DNA of 64,000 nt from Vibrio diabolicus (GCA_001048675.1 CCKK01000003.1:186001-250000), one strand, 5' to 3'. Numbered from the stretch's first letter, positions 46,071-56,486 are shown. Program-made: numbers and translations. The notes: generated from the letters alone by a model not told the origin.

Positions 46071-47048
46071 ATGTCACTTTGGGGGTTTTTGGGAGCGGAG
46101 ATTGCCTACTTCATGACAACGTTTGCCTTTGTTTTTGGCGGCATTTTTTGGTTATGTGCTGAAGGTAATACATTAAGAGAACCAACGCGCCAATCATCAA
46201 TAATGTCCGGGGTTATTGCTTGTACTATTGGAACTTGGGTGCTTGCTTTTGGTGTTTACGTTTACGGTTACTTTTGGGATAACTCTTCTCACTATTATTT
46301 TTATTTGCTCGCTCCATGGGGACTTGCCATTTTTGGGGTAAAACTTCGTAACCGCTGGGTTAAGCAATACGCGCGTGTAAAACACGCAAAAGAAGAACAG
46401 TGGCAAAAGCGCTGGCGAGAATTATTAGGGGAAGATACTGAAGATCTTCCACCATATACACATGATTACGAGCTCTACTCGGGCATTTGGCAAGCCAATG
46501 AAGCGCTCCTAGAACAGTGTTTTTCAGCCCTTCCTCACGGGAAAGCAGTCTACGAGAGAGTGAAAGCCTTCCAAACGATGGCCTCCCCCGCTGGTGACAT
46601 AAACAATCAAGTTTTGCTGAGTAAACTCGATCAACTAGAGGATGAAATCATTCAAGTTCTTGAGCAACACTCGCAAAAGAAAGTAAGCATTGAAACTGGC
46701 GCAGGTACTTTACGCAAAGAGTCAAAACGCAATGTTTATCACCATGAGAATGGCTCAACAGAAGAGCAACTGTACGACTCAATCAACCTCCAACATGATT
46801 TGGATCGAGAGCTACGCAACATTATCTATGATCGGCTCGGTTACGATGGCGAAGATGAGTACTTTTTCCTCCAAGCGCCACTCGAAGAGCTTACCGAGAA
46901 TGAAACCGCAATCAACTGGATGCTCTGGGGTTTAGTAAGCGACCATTTTGCTGTTGACCCATACCAAACGGCGTTGGATCTCAGCCTAATGAATGCGGAA
47001 CCAAGATGGGGGCAAAATGAACGGTTTGTAATGATTACGGCTCAATAA
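46071..47048 (+). CDS. Membrane protein of unknown function
   Basis: No family recognised. 325 residues with about three transmembrane helices in the first 95 residues (AYFMTTFAFVFGGIFWL, MSGVIACTIGTWVLAFGVYVYGY, FYLLAPWGLAIFG), then a largely hydrophilic, presumably cytoplasmic part with acidic helices (about 100-325), Trp/Tyr-rich at the start and charged later. Ends VMITAQ. GGGATA precedes the ATG. No catalytic motif or metal ligand set was visible. The next gene faces it from the right, separated by only 31 bases without a clear terminator. Transport, signalling and structural roles are all open. Confidence 0.6.
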   Translation: MSLWGFLGAEIAYFMTTFAFVFGGIFWLCAEGNTLREPTRQSSIMSGVIACTIGTWVLAFGVYVYGYFWDNSSHYYFYLLAPWGLAIFGVKLRNRWVKQYARVKHAKEEQWQKRWRELLGEDTEDLPPYTHDYELYSGIWQANEALLEQCFSALPHGKAVYERVKAFQTMASPAGDINNQVLLSKLDQLEDEIIQVLEQHSQKKVSIETGAGTLRKESKRNVYHHENGSTEEQLYDSINLQHDLDRELRNIIYDRLGYDGEDEYFFLQAPLEELTENETAINWMLWGLVSDHFAVDPYQTALDLSLMNAEPRWGQNERFVMITAQ

Positions 47049-47079
47049 ACGCAAGTACTAAGCCTAACTTTAATATCAC

Positions 47080-47943
47080 CTATTCTGAAACCACCCTCGC
47101 GTTGGTTAACTTAGCCAATAAGCCGCCAACGCGATCACGCATTTCACGTCTGTCCACAATCATATCTAATGCGCCATGTGCCAATAAAAACTCACTTCTT
47201 TGAAACTCGTCTGGTAGCTTTTCACGTACCGTTTGTTCAATAACACGCCTTCCCGCAAAGCCAATGCTTGCTTTAGGTTCACCAATATTGATGTCTCCCA
47301 ACATGGCTAAACTCGCCGAGACGCCACCATAAGTTTGGTCCGTCAATACTGAGATATAGGGTAATCTGTGCTCAGATAAGTGGTTTAACGCGGCGCTGGT
47401 TTTTGACATTTGCATTAGTGCTACCAAAGACTCTTGCATGCGCGCCCCTCCGCAAGCAGAAAAACACACTAGCCCAGATTTTGTATTAATCGCAGTTTCA
47501 ACGGCGCGGACAAATTTCTCGCCAACCACCGCCCCCATCGAGCCAGCCATGAAAGAGAATTCAAACGCACAAGCTACAATAGGCAAGCCTAGCAACTTCC
47601 CCTGCATCACAACCAAGGCATCTTTTTCTCCAGTCGTTTTCTGCGCGATGGCAATTCGCTCTTTATATCGCTTTAAGTCTTTAAAACCCAAAATATCCTG
47701 CGGTTCCAACTCACTTGCCAACTCTTGCTGTGTTCCATGATCCAGAAAAGTGTTCAACCTTTGACGTGCCGCCATTCTCATGTGATGAGAGCACCTAGGA
47801 CATACTTCCAAATTCTCTTTTAATGCCGCGCGATAAAGTATTTGTTCACATTCGGGGCATTTTGTCCAAACGCCCTCAGGAATAGACGCTTTGCGCGAAC
47901 CTATTATATTCTTATTCTCAAATAACCTTTCTAGCCAACTCAT
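47080..47943 (-). CDS. accD: Second acetyl-CoA carboxylase carboxyltransferase beta subunit (AccD paralogue)
   Basis: AccD and AccA together transfer carboxyl from biotin to acetyl-CoA in the first step of fatty-acid synthesis. Start [12 protein letters not shown] (47943, TGAGGT 5 bases upstream) matches AccD; the longer frame to 48081 is non-homologous. Zinc ribbon Cys29, Cys32, Cys48, Cys51 and the carboxyltransferase core (about 90-285; [35 protein letters not shown]) are present. 287 residues. Vibrios normally carry the housekeeping accD near folC on chromosome 1, so this is likely a diverged extra copy. A LysR gene is divergent 142 bases away. Role of the copy unknown. Confidence 0.88.
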   Translation of the reverse strand: MSWLERLFENKNIIGSRKASIPEGVWTKCPECEQILYRAALKENLEVCPRCSHHMRMAARQRLNTFLDHGTQQELASELEPQDILGFKDLKRYKERIAIAQKTTGEKDALVVMQGKLLGLPIVACAFEFSFMAGSMGAVVGEKFVRAVETAINTKSGLVCFSACGGARMQESLVALMQMSKTSAALNHLSEHRLPYISVLTDQTYGGVSASLAMLGDINIGEPKASIGFAGRRVIEQTVREKLPDEFQRSEFLLAHGALDMIVDRREMRDRVGGLLAKLTNARVVSE

Positions 47944-48085
47944 GAGTACCTCATTATTTATCACCTCGTAGCAGGACATCTGCATCGGTTGCCCGCTCTG
48001 ACTTTTAAATAAAATTGTATGCAACTCAGTCTGAGGATAAAGTGCGATATGCTGGCTTGATAATCCAATAAAGTGGGACAATAGA

Positions 48086-48985
48086 ATGTTTGATAACGTC
48101 GACCAAATCTGGTTAAAAAGTTTTCACTGTGTCTATGAAAACAACAGCTTTAAGCGAGCCGCTGAGTGTTTGAATATACCAACATCGAATGTCAGCCGAC
48201 ATATTGCCCTGCTTGAAGAAAAGTTAAACATTAGGTTGTTCAATAGAACAACAAGGCGAATGACGCCTACCGAGGCTGGAGAAGAGCTCTATAGCAGCAC
48301 TCGTCCATTATTAGAACAACTCAACAACGCGCTAGAAACCGTGACTCGCCACTCGTACACAGTAACGGGAGAGCTACGTATTCTTATGCCAGACACACCT
48401 GTACTGGCCAAAGCGGTTGTCACCTTTTGCACGCAATACCCGTCAATCTCTTTGTCTTGCGATACAACGCTAAACCCTAAAGATGAGGTTATTGACAGCT
48501 TTGATGTCATTTTGAGTTTTCATAGAGGGACTTTGTCTGACAGCAATTGGGTGGCGAGGGAAATAAAACGCTGGCCCAGTGCTATTTTGGCTGCGCCTCA
48601 ACTGCTTAATAAGTACGCCAGCCCTTACAAAATTACGGATTTAAATCATGTTCCCTGTATCACGACACTTACTGCAGTAAATGGCGCTCCCTGGGTATTT
48701 AAAAATCCCGACGGAGGTCATATTACGCAAACAGTACAATCATCGTTCAAAGTAAACAGTGGCCATCTCGCTAAATCTGGCGCGTTATCAGGGCTTGGAT
48801 ACGCAATACTTCCAATAGAATCATGCAAAGGTGAGATCGAGAGCGGCAAGCTTGAAGTCATCCCTCTAGAATACGAACCTGAAGATTTAGTGCTTTATGC
48901 GTTTTACTCTTCTAGAAAGCACTTAGCCAAGAAAATCTCTATGTTTGTTGAGCACTTAAAACAACACGCGAAGCTTAACGCCTAG
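48086..48985 (+). CDS. LysR-family regulator divergent from accD paralogue
   Basis: 299-residue LysR protein: N-terminal HTH (about 1-65, [23 protein letters not shown] and [14 protein letters not shown]), C-terminal substrate-binding fold (about 90-290). Start ATG is at 48086 after GGGACA. It reads away from the accD copy, leaving a 142-base shared promoter, the standard setup for a LysR gene controlling its neighbour. Inducer cannot be assigned. Confidence 0.9.
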   Translation: MFDNVDQIWLKSFHCVYENNSFKRAAECLNIPTSNVSRHIALLEEKLNIRLFNRTTRRMTPTEAGEELYSSTRPLLEQLNNALETVTRHSYTVTGELRILMPDTPVLAKAVVTFCTQYPSISLSCDTTLNPKDEVIDSFDVILSFHRGTLSDSNWVAREIKRWPSAILAAPQLLNKYASPYKITDLNHVPCITTLTAVNGAPWVFKNPDGGHITQTVQSSFKVNSGHLAKSGALSGLGYAILPIESCKGEIESGKLEVIPLEYEPEDLVLYAFYSSRKHLAKKISMFVEHLKQHAKLNA

Positions 48986-49062
48986 TTAAGCATTAATCAT
49001 TTATCACAATAACTATAAAAACTGGCATAGTAGAGCAATTCGACATGCGATTTTCTCAAATA

Positions 49063-49094
49063 AAAAAGCCAGCAATCGAGATTTACTGGCTTTT
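49063..49094. terminator. Bidirectional terminator
   Basis: Arms AAAAGCCAG and CTGGCTTTT about 14 bases apart, between the lysR stop and the leftward chemoreceptor stop. Confidence 0.75.
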
Positions 49095-49116
49095 GCAAAA
49101 GGATTTCCGTTGGCGT

Positions 49117-50676
49117 TTAAATTCTAAACGCTCCTACGTGACGATCGAGGGTTCTCGATAATTCCGCAAGTTGTTGACTTGATTCTTCCAATTGCTCACT
49201 CGCCGTTAGCGCGTTTTTCACGGAGTGACTGACGGTATCCATATTCATGTTAATTTCATTTGCTACCGTCGATTGCTGTTCTGTTGCCGTTGCCACCTGA
49301 GTATTGATATCCAAAATGGTGGTCACTTGATCTGCAATAGCCTCTAGTGCTTGTCGAGCGAGCTCCGTTTCTGCAGTGCCTTCTTCAATTAGGGTTCTAC
49401 TATTACTCATTGAATTAACCGCACTTTGGGCTTCGGTTTGCAACTGATGGATCATGTTGTCAATTTCATCAGTGGACTGAGCCGTTTTAGTTGCAAGATT
49501 ACGAACCTCGTCTGCCACTACGGCGAAACCTCGTCCGGCATCACCGGCGCGCGCTGCTTCAATAGCGGCATTTAACGCTAGTAGGTTCGTTTGCTCAGAG
49601 ATCCCTCTAATGACTTCGAGAATACTACCAATCGACTGAGTGTTGTCCGCAAGGCTTACGATAATATTGGAAGTACTGTTCATCTCGTTTTCAAGATTCG
49701 TCATCGCCGTCTTGGTGCGTTCTAGCGTCTTGTAGCCATCTTGAGTCTCATTACTTGCCGTGCTCGCAGCACTCGCTGCACCAGCAGCATTTGACGCAAT
49801 TTCGTTGACGGTCGCGATCATTTCGTTCATAGACGTGACAACCAACATGGTTTGCTCATTCTGCTCCTGCCCTCTTGCAAGCGCTTGTTGAGATTGTCCA
49901 CGCAGCGCGACAGCGGAACCATTCAGCTCTACACCAGTATTTACAACTTGTGTAATGATTTCATGTACCTTGCCAACAAACACGTTGAACGCCGAAGAAA
50001 TTTGTGCGACTTCGTCATTACCTTTTGCTGGTAAACGAACCGTTAAGTCTCCGTCACCTTTCGAGATGTCTTGCAACGCCTCCTTAAGCGCAGATAGCGG
50101 TCGCATCAGCTTGTTGAGTAGCAGCGATAGAGCCAAAACACACAGAACGAAGATCACCACCATGGAAATCAGTTGGGAAGTAATAATTCCATTCGTCGCT
50201 TGGCTTACTTCTGTAATAGGAATACCAATATCAAACGTACCGTACAACTGACCATTCACGTAGATCGGCGCCATGATATCAAACACCCACACTTTCTGGA
50301 CATCGGCATACCACTTTGAATACTGTTGTACACCTTTGGTTGCACCTTCAACGGTGTAGTTATCATTGTAGGTTTTATTTAGCTTTTGCTTATCACTGTG
50401 AGCAACCGCCGTCACATTGCGATCAATTACGACTGCATAGCTTACGTCTGAACGTTGTTTCAAACCCTCAACGAGCGATTGTAAGTCTTGCATTGGGTTG
50501 GCTGAGTTCTCCAAAATATAACTTGCATTTCCTGCTAAAAACTCAGCTTGAACTTGGGATTTGTTTAAGATGATGTCATCGATTTTCTGACTCGAAATTA
50601 GGTACGTTGATGCCATACTTGCCACGACAGCAATACCAAACATGGCGCAAACGGCTAATAAGATGATTCTTTTCAT
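49117..50676 (-). CDS. Methyl-accepting chemotaxis protein with periplasmic Cache-like sensor
   Basis: Inner-membrane chemoreceptor. Start [10 protein letters not shown] (50676) is preferred; the upstream GTG/ATG in frame has no ribosome site. 519 residues: first helix (about 1-25), periplasmic sensor (about 28-180, probably a single Cache-type fold judging from [15 protein letters not shown] and [17 protein letters not shown]), second helix (about 182-205), HAMP (about 207-260) and signalling domain ending GAFRI. Tip sequence [23 protein letters not shown] is intact. No tether pentapeptide. Ligand unknown. Confidence 0.92.
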   Translation of the reverse strand: MKRIILLAVCAMFGIAVVASMASTYLISSQKIDDIILNKSQVQAEFLAGNASYILENSANPMQDLQSLVEGLKQRSDVSYAVVIDRNVTAVAHSDKQKLNKTYNDNYTVEGATKGVQQYSKWYADVQKVWVFDIMAPIYVNGQLYGTFDIGIPITEVSQATNGIITSQLISMVVIFVLCVLALSLLLNKLMRPLSALKEALQDISKGDGDLTVRLPAKGNDEVAQISSAFNVFVGKVHEIITQVVNTGVELNGSAVALRGQSQQALARGQEQNEQTMLVVTSMNEMIATVNEIASNAAGAASAASTASNETQDGYKTLERTKTAMTNLENEMNSTSNIIVSLADNTQSIGSILEVIRGISEQTNLLALNAAIEAARAGDAGRGFAVVADEVRNLATKTAQSTDEIDNMIHQLQTEAQSAVNSMSNSRTLIEEGTAETELARQALEAIADQVTTILDINTQVATATEQQSTVANEINMNMDTVSHSVKNALTASEQLEESSQQLAELSRTLDRHVGAFRI

Positions 50677-51021
50677 TTTAATTGTCTCGGTACAATTCAA
50701 TGTGATGCTCACGACAGAGCGTTAAGCCTTTCGCCTCTTATAACCAACACAAACTGTATTTTTAGCCTGTCTGGAAAAGCTAGACGTAACTTTGTAGCCA
50801 CTGTATCTGCCTGATTACCGATAACTTTAGAATGAAGGAAGAAAAGTCTTCAAAACGTCACATTTCTACGAGGTTTGGCTGAAAGACAAGAGAGCAATCG
50901 CTAACTTCAAGTAAGCGGCCACACTGTCATCGAGCGTTAAAGAAAGAGTTCTAGTTAGAGCCTTGAAAATATAAATAAGCGAGCGCTTCGACCTATATTC
51001 TTACAATTCTCCTTTGCTCAA
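50677..51021. other. 345-base intergenic region
   Basis: Left part holds the promoter of the leftward chemoreceptor gene. The rest is AT-rich, ends just past the stop of the DUF3147-like gene and shows no ORF, hairpin or RNA that could be supported. Confidence 0.5.
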
Positions 51022-51372
51022 TTAAGTTAATTCTATTCCAAACTCTTTAATAACGATGGTCACAATGAAGAAACAAACGATTGAAATAATGGCGCAAATT
51101 CCCAACGAGAACCAAAACGAATATCGGCTCAGTAAGAAAGGAAAAACTAGAAACATCGGCAATGTAGGCAGTACATACCAAAAAGTATAAAACGCGTGGT
51201 TCGCGAGCTTTTCCTGACCTTGCCCTTCAATATACATCCAAATCAAAGCTAAAATAGTGACCGTCGGGAGCGCGGCAATCAGCGCTCCCGCTTTATCACT
51301 TCTCTTGGCAACTTCAGATATCAGCACCACTATTCCTGCGGTTAACGCGTACTTAGTAATCATCCACAACAT
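51022..51372 (-). CDS. DUF3147-like four-helix membrane protein
   Basis: About 116 residues from MLWMITKYALTAGIVV, nearly all membrane helices (four, with VVLISEVAKRSDKAGALIAALP between the first two). This is the layout of DUF3147 proteins, small bacterial membrane proteins of unknown role. An upstream ATG at 51396 gives eight more residues; ATG 51372 is kept as the usual start. It lies 51 bases past the rcnA end, same strand, and may belong to its transcript. Confidence 0.72.
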   Translation of the reverse strand: MLWMITKYALTAGIVVLISEVAKRSDKAGALIAALPTVTILALIWMYIEGQGQEKLANHAFYTFWYVLPTLPMFLVFPFLLSRYSFWFSLGICAIISIVCFFIVTIVIKEFGIELT

Positions 51373-51423
51373 GAAAGAGCTACCTTTAATAAACAAAAAG
51401 CGACGTAATAATTACAACAGAGC

Positions 51424-52501
51424 TTAGCTCATTAACGTCGTAAACCCGTGCATGCCCATATATACACCAACGGCACTAATCAAGATCCCCGATAGATAAG
51501 GTGCACGACGAGCCACATCGTTCAAACCACTCCACTTCGATGTTGCTTTTTGAACGCCCACTGCCGCGACAACACCAACCGCAACTAAAGTTAACGCTAG
51601 ACCAATACTGAACGACACCACCAAGGTTGCACCAAGTGTCATGGCCTTAAGTTGCAAACAAATGAGTAAAACAGTGACCGCCGCCGGGCATGGTATTAAC
51701 CCACCAGTCAAACCAAACAGAAGTATTTGTCCATTGGTAACATCTCGATCGCCAAAGCGCTTTTGAATATCTAGAGCGTGAGCACGCTCATGAGCATCTT
51801 GGTACTCTTTATTCTCACTTTCCGAATGGGAATCCGCATGAAAATGCACCTCGAAATCGTGGGTGTGATCATGGTGCCCGACCATCAATGTGAACGAAAA
51901 AATCATCAGAGGCTTCAATACAGGAGGCAGATTCCAAATAGCCATCGCGCTCAATAAAGTGATAAATATCAGAAGGCTGTCTGATTGCGTTGGGTAGCAC
52001 TAGTTTAACGTTTTCAGCCGTTAAAGGCTTACCGTTAAGTGTGCGTAACTGAAAACGGCAGTGATGCCCTTCTTCTACGATAGAAAGCGATAGATGCCCA
52101 TGACCAGTATCGACAACTTGCGTTCTCCAGTCTCGAGCTTGCTTATGAGCTTTGTGCCAAGCTCGCTCATCACTCCACGTTCTCCAGAACATCCATAAAC
52201 CCGTCGAAACGATAATCACCCCAGAGATAAGCTGCATCCATGGCTCCGCAGCTTCTGCAGTAAATCTTTGACTTATATACATCCCACCCGCAGCAATTAT
52301 CCATACGATCGCCGTATGGGAAAGCGTTGCAGCCAACCCCAACATCACCGCCTGCTTCACTGTTCCTTTTACGGCCACAATAAACGCCGCCATCATCGTT
52401 TTTGAATGTCCTGGCTCTAATCCATGTAACGCTCCTAATAAAATGGCGCTGGGTATAAAAAACCATCCGTTACCTTGTTGTAATAATGCGACAAAATCCA
52501 T
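51424..52501 (-). pseudogene. rcnA: RcnA nickel/cobalt efflux protein, frameshifted
   Basis: RcnA exports Ni(II)/Co(II). Frame 1 starts MDFVALLQQGNGWFFIPS (52501) with the signature HGLEPGHSKTMMAAF and three helices, then runs into a long hydrophilic insert and stops at 51869 after DDFFVHIDGRAP. Frame 2 resumes with GHHDHTHDFEVHFH and gives the His-rich segment, KEYQDAHERAHALDIQKRFG and the last helices with GGLIPCPAAVTVLL to 51424. Both halves align with E. coli RcnA end to end. A one-base gain at the CCC run 51877-51879 would explain the break. Total length is one base over a multiple of three. As given, no full RcnA can be made. Confidence 0.88.
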
Positions 52502-52541
52502 TGTTATTCTCAATATGCTCTTCTAAAGTTGCCTTAAACTA

Positions 52542-52595
52542 TACTCCCCCCCAGTATTTAATACTACCCCCAGTATTTAATACTACCCCCCAGTA
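52542..52595. promoter_or_regulatory. Three tandem RcnR-type operators
   Basis: Copies at 52542-52556, 52562-52575 and 52581-52595, each TACT followed by a C-tract and AGTA. The first and third fit the published RcnR consensus read on this strand, TACT-N-C6-AGTA; the middle has C5. Starts are 20 and 19 bases apart. They lie between rcnA and rcnR, leaving room for promoters in both directions. Confidence 0.9.
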
Positions 52596-52656
52596 TAAGA
52601 TGAGTGCTACATTATCAGTTAGAATCTCGCAGTCAGTAACTTAAAGAAGATAAGTC

Positions 52657-52929
52657 ATGTCCCATACAACCAGAGATCAAAAGAAGCTCAGTACCCGTGT
52701 CAGCAAAATACAGGGTCAGGTGAATGGTCTTAAAAAAATGCTGGAAGAAGAACATGAGTGCCAAGATGTGTTGCAACAAATCGCTGCAATTCGAGGGGCT
52801 GTAAATGGCTTAATGAAAGAAGTAATTAAAGGTCACTTACTTGAGCACGTTGTACTTGAGGAAGACAAAACTCAACGTGAAAAAGATATGGAAGTCGTAT
52901 TGAAAGTACTGGACTCTTATATAAAGTAA
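52657..52929 (+). CDS. rcnR: RcnR nickel/cobalt-sensing repressor
   Basis: DUF156/CsoR-family all-helical repressor of the nickel/cobalt exporter. 90 residues, closely like E. coli RcnR over its whole length: [43 protein letters not shown] and the C-terminal [11 protein letters not shown]. Metal-site residues are visible: His3, Cys35 within HECQ, and His60 and His64 in KGHLLEH. Ligands are released DNA through Ni(II)/Co(II). Divergent from rcnA, with three operators between. The repressor is intact although rcnA is broken in this sequence. Confidence 0.95.
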   Translation: MSHTTRDQKKLSTRVSKIQGQVNGLKKMLEEEHECQDVLQQIAAIRGAVNGLMKEVIKGHLLEHVVLEEDKTQREKDMEVVLKVLDSYIK

Positions 52930-53088
52930 CCCTACTTCGCTAGAGTAAAGTCACTAGGGTTAAACTCGAATATATCCTTTATAGGTAATCGCTTACTAAG
53001 CGGGAAATAACAATTCCATTTCATATTGATTAAGTTGAAAATGGAACCTATATCGGTTCAAGTTAAATAGTTTAGTTATCAGAACTAA

Positions 53089-53111
53089 AACGGCCCAAAC
53101 ATAGGGCCGTT
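53089..53111. terminator. Hairpin terminator between rcnR and the permease gene
   Basis: Arms AACGGCCC and GGGCCGTT, 7-base loop; T-rich on both sides, serving rcnR and the leftward operon that ends at 53196. Confidence 0.85.
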
Positions 53112-53195
53112 CATATTATTAAAAATCCCTAAACTATCTGCTAAAAATACATATTGTGATAGGTTTTGACTTTATGGAAGAGTACAAGTAAACCT

Positions 53196-54689
53196 TTATA
53201 CCTCTTGTAATTCGACGTGCTTAGCGCTGTAAGATTTTGTAAATGCAATACACCCCAAAAGTACAGCAAGTGGTAACACGGGATCAAAGATTGAACCATG
53301 AGATCCGAAGAATAAGTTAAGAATCATGACTAATGAACCACCAATAGCCCAAGCAATTGTTGTTGGAATAGTCCAAATGATGAGTTGTTTCTTAACCTCA
53401 GTCACCCCCATTAGTCGATTAACAATATGGAATAACGAGTCATTAAAGTAGCCAGCAAATAGAGATCCCATCGTAGCTGCCGTCGCTGCGAATAAAAGGT
53501 TAACATCAGGAATATTCACTAAAACTGGGGCAGATATAGAAGCAGCGGTTATCATGGAGACTGTACCAGAGCCTTGAATAATGCGAACTAACGTCGCAAT
53601 AATAAATGGAATCATAACCGCAGAAATAGGAAGCCCTGCAACTTGGTTGGCAATCTCTGCGCCCGCACCCGTTTCACGCAATACCGCACCTAACGCGCCA
53701 CCAGCACCTGTTACTAACAAAATGATGCCACAAGTGGAGATTCCTTGTTCCATCTTTTCATTCGCTTCTTCTTTGGTAAGGTTATTACCCAATGTGTAAA
53801 CCGCTAATAAGGTTGCTATTGATAGTGCAATTGTAGGGCTGCCGATAAAAGCGATAAATTGACCAAATGTTGTTGCTGTCAGCCCTTCGAAACCGAAAGT
53901 ACCCTCTAATAAACCCATCACTGATTTCGCAAGTATAAGTAAAATAGGGATAATAATTGGAGCGATAGATTTACTTAAAGATGGTAGGTCTTTCGCTTCT
54001 TTACTTGCAATGTACTCTTTGTGATCATTAATCAGTTGCTCACTAGACTTCGAGAAATGTTCGGTTGGAATGAATTCAGGAAACTGCTTTTCTAACCATC
54101 TTGCATACCAAACAATACCCATGACACAAGGCGCTGCGATCATCAAACCAAAACCTAACATGCTGGCAAGATCGACACCAAAGATACCAGCAACTCCCAA
54201 AGGCCCTGGAGTCGGCGGAATAGCGTGATGCGCTACGACCAAGCCGCCCGCCAGAGCAACCGTAAGCGTTAAAATCGAGCGATTGGACGTTTTTGACAAA
54301 GACTTCGCAATTGGATAAAGAATGATAAGCGCGCTATCCACAAAGATTGGGATGCTAACAATATAGCCAGTTACAGCAAGAGCGGCCTCTTCTTTCTTTT
54401 TTCCTAACCACTTTATAAAATTATAGGCAATACTTTCTCCTGCTCCAGAAGCCTCTAAAATAGCCCCCATCATAACGCCGAGACCGATGACAATCCCTAT
54501 ACCGCCTAATGTTCCACCAAATCCTTTGCTAACGGTCGCAATCGTGTCGTCAACACTTAACCCACCAATAATACCTGCGATACATGCCGCAATTAACATC
54601 GCAATTAACACATGTACTTTTGTACGTAATACAAGAAAAACAAGGACTGATACGGCTACTATTAGTCCAATTACTGAGGTTGGTAACAT
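53196..54689 (-). CDS. GntP-family permease, probably for tetronates
   Basis: Inner-membrane proton symporter of the gluconate permease family. 497 residues with about twelve helices; family blocks AHHAIPPTPGPLGVAGIFGVD and GSGTVSMITAASISAP (broken here to stay short) are present. It is the last gene of the leftward tetronate operon: its start overlaps the denD stop by one base (TAATG). In other bacteria GntP members in such operons import L-threonate or D-erythronate, so the substrate is inferred from context. Confidence 0.9.
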   Translation of the reverse strand: MLPTSVIGLIVAVSVLVFLVLRTKVHVLIAMLIAACIAGIIGGLSVDDTIATVSKGFGGTLGGIGIVIGLGVMMGAILEASGAGESIAYNFIKWLGKKKEEAALAVTGYIVSIPIFVDSALIILYPIAKSLSKTSNRSILTLTVALAGGLVVAHHAIPPTPGPLGVAGIFGVDLASMLGFGLMIAAPCVMGIVWYARWLEKQFPEFIPTEHFSKSSEQLINDHKEYIASKEAKDLPSLSKSIAPIIIPILLILAKSVMGLLEGTFGFEGLTATTFGQFIAFIGSPTIALSIATLLAVYTLGNNLTKEEANEKMEQGISTCGIILLVTGAGGALGAVLRETGAGAEIANQVAGLPISAVMIPFIIATLVRIIQGSGTVSMITAASISAPVLVNIPDVNLLFAATAATMGSLFAGYFNDSLFHIVNRLMGVTEVKKQLIIWTIPTTIAWAIGGSLVMILNLFFGSHGSIFDPVLPLAVLLGCIAFTKSYSAKHVELQEV

Positions 54690-55648
54690 TAGACAATCTC
54701 CATATTGTTAACAGAAATAAATTGTTGTAATACATCCTTGAAATTACTGTCTGCTTTAAATCCAAGCTCCAGTTCTTTAGTACAATCAATTTTTTGTGGC
54801 CAACTACTCACAATACGATCAATACCCGCATCATGCTCATAGGTAATATAATTAGAAAGTTGCTTACCCACTAAAGTGTCCATTGTTTGAATCATCTCAG
54901 CTGGTGTAGTTTGAATGCCAGGTAAATTAAACGTTCTATAGGACAGATTATTTAACTGCTCATAAGGCATTAGCCCTGCATACTGAATATTGTCAACCAC
55001 TCTAGACGGGCTCGATATCCAAAGTTTTAGCGTAGGGTCTACAGGACAATTTGATTCTTGAGCATTCAAAGGCTCACGAATAATTCCGCTTACGAAAGAG
55101 CTAGCGGCAAGGTTTGGTTTCCCAGGGCGAATACAAATAGTCGGTAAACGTACGGATACAGCTTTAACAAAGCCTTTACGGGCATAGTCGTTAACCAATA
55201 ACTCACCTATAGCTTTTTGCGTCCCGTAGGATGACTGAGGATGAAGTGCTGTTATTGGTGTAATCGTTTCCGGAAGATCACCACCAAATACAGCTAAAGA
55301 TGAAGCAAACGTAAAACGAATATTAGGGTTTACTTTACGGCAACGCTCAAGCAATAACTGTGTGGTCGTCAGGTTTACAGCTACGCCTAAATCAAAATCT
55401 TGCTCAGCATGGCTCGATACAATTGCCGCTAAATGAAAAATGTGTGTCGTTTCGGCAGTAATAACTTGGTCTATATTTTCTCGCTTTGTCATATCCATGA
55501 CTAAAGAAACGACTCGGTCATCAATGCCCTCTAAGCGCGACTTTTGAATATCGACAATAGTAATACTTTCAGCTTTGTTTTCTTTTAGTAGTGATTTGGC
55601 AAGTAGGGTTCCGAGAAAACCCGCCCCTCCAGTTATGATAATATTCAT
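54689..55648 (-). CDS. denD: D-erythronate dehydrogenase
   Basis: NAD-dependent oxidoreductase that oxidises D-erythronate to 2-oxo-tetronate in the acid-sugar pathway. Extended SDR (epimerase) fold: GGAGFLG at residues 7-13 and YGTQK for the catalytic Tyr-Lys (near 140). Start ATG 55648 (AGGG 8 bases upstream) is preferred to GTG 55654. About 319 residues, full length. Directly joined to the permease gene. The assignment rests on the neighbours otnI, otnC, otnK and ltnD as well as the fold; a related sugar-epimerase could look similar, but the set of five is specific. Confidence 0.88.
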   Translation of the reverse strand: MNIIITGGAGFLGTLLAKSLLKENKAESITIVDIQKSRLEGIDDRVVSLVMDMTKRENIDQVITAETTHIFHLAAIVSSHAEQDFDLGVAVNLTTTQLLLERCRKVNPNIRFTFASSLAVFGGDLPETITPITALHPQSSYGTQKAIGELLVNDYARKGFVKAVSVRLPTICIRPGKPNLAASSFVSGIIREPLNAQESNCPVDPTLKLWISSPSRVVDNIQYAGLMPYEQLNNLSYRTFNLPGIQTTPAEMIQTMDTLVGKQLSNYITYEHDAGIDRIVSSWPQKIDCTKELELGFKADSNFKDVLQQFISVNNMEIV

Positions 55649-55709
55649 AGTCACGACCCTTTGTTTTTGTAATTAGTTTCAAGTTATTTATGGATAGAAA
55701 TTAAAATTG

Positions 55710-56486
55710 TTATAGGTATGGTTTAACCCAACTAAGGCCCAGCTGCGTGCTATGCCTTGGGTTGTATTCACAACCGATCCAGCCTTGGTAACCAGAGTCA
55801 TCCAAAACATTGAATAGGTGTGGGTAATTCAGTTCGCCTTCCGATGGTTCGTGCCTTTCAGGCACAGAAGCAATTTGAATATGGCCTGTGTATGGCGCCA
55901 CATCGCGAATCAACGTACTCAGATCACCGTCCATAATTTGTGCGTGATAGAGATCGAGCTGCAATTTCACGTTTGGACGAGCCACTTGTTTGATGAGTTC
56001 CACCGCTTCACGTTGATGTGCAACAAAGTAGTTCGGTACATCGCGATTGTTGAGTGGCTCAATCATCAGCTCAACACCTTGTTCGGCAAACTTATCCGCT
56101 GCATAACGAATGTTTGAGATAAAGGTTTCAATATGCTGATCACGAGTGAAGCGAGAATCAACAATGCCAGACATAGCGTGAACCTTTTTACAGTTCAGTG
56201 CCTTGGCGTACATCAGCGCAGTCTCGACGCTCGTTTTAAATTCATCCTCACGCCCCGGAATAGCTGCAAAACCTCGTTCACCTGCATCCCAATCACCTGG
56301 AGGCATGTTGAATAACGCTTGCTCAAAACCAAACTGCTGTATCTTGCTTGCTAGTTTTTGCGCTTCGAATGCGTATGGGAAAAGGTATTCCACCGCTTTG
56401 AAGCCCGCTTGGTGTGCTTTTTCGAAACGATCTAGAAAAGGAACTTCTGTGAATAACATTGTCAGATTTGCCGCGAATTTAGCCAT
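55710..56486 (-). CDS. otnI: 2-oxo-tetronate isomerase
   Basis: Isomerises 2-oxo-tetronate to 3-oxo-tetronate. 258-residue TIM-barrel protein of the hydroxypyruvate-isomerase (Hyi) family: GFKAVEYLFPYAFEA, MSGIVDSRFTRD, LMIEPLNNRDVPNYF (metal Glu), VKLQLDLYHAQIMDG (metal Asp/His) and IGCEYNPRH (Glu). GGGAGAGG precedes the ATG. The start overlaps the otnC stop by one base (TAATG), which couples the two. Confidence 0.9.
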   Translation of the reverse strand: MAKFAANLTMLFTEVPFLDRFEKAHQAGFKAVEYLFPYAFEAQKLASKIQQFGFEQALFNMPPGDWDAGERGFAAIPGREDEFKTSVETALMYAKALNCKKVHAMSGIVDSRFTRDQHIETFISNIRYAADKFAEQGVELMIEPLNNRDVPNYFVAHQREAVELIKQVARPNVKLQLDLYHAQIMDGDLSTLIRDVAPYTGHIQIASVPERHEPSEGELNYPHLFNVLDDSGYQGWIGCEYNPRHSTQLGLSWVKPYL

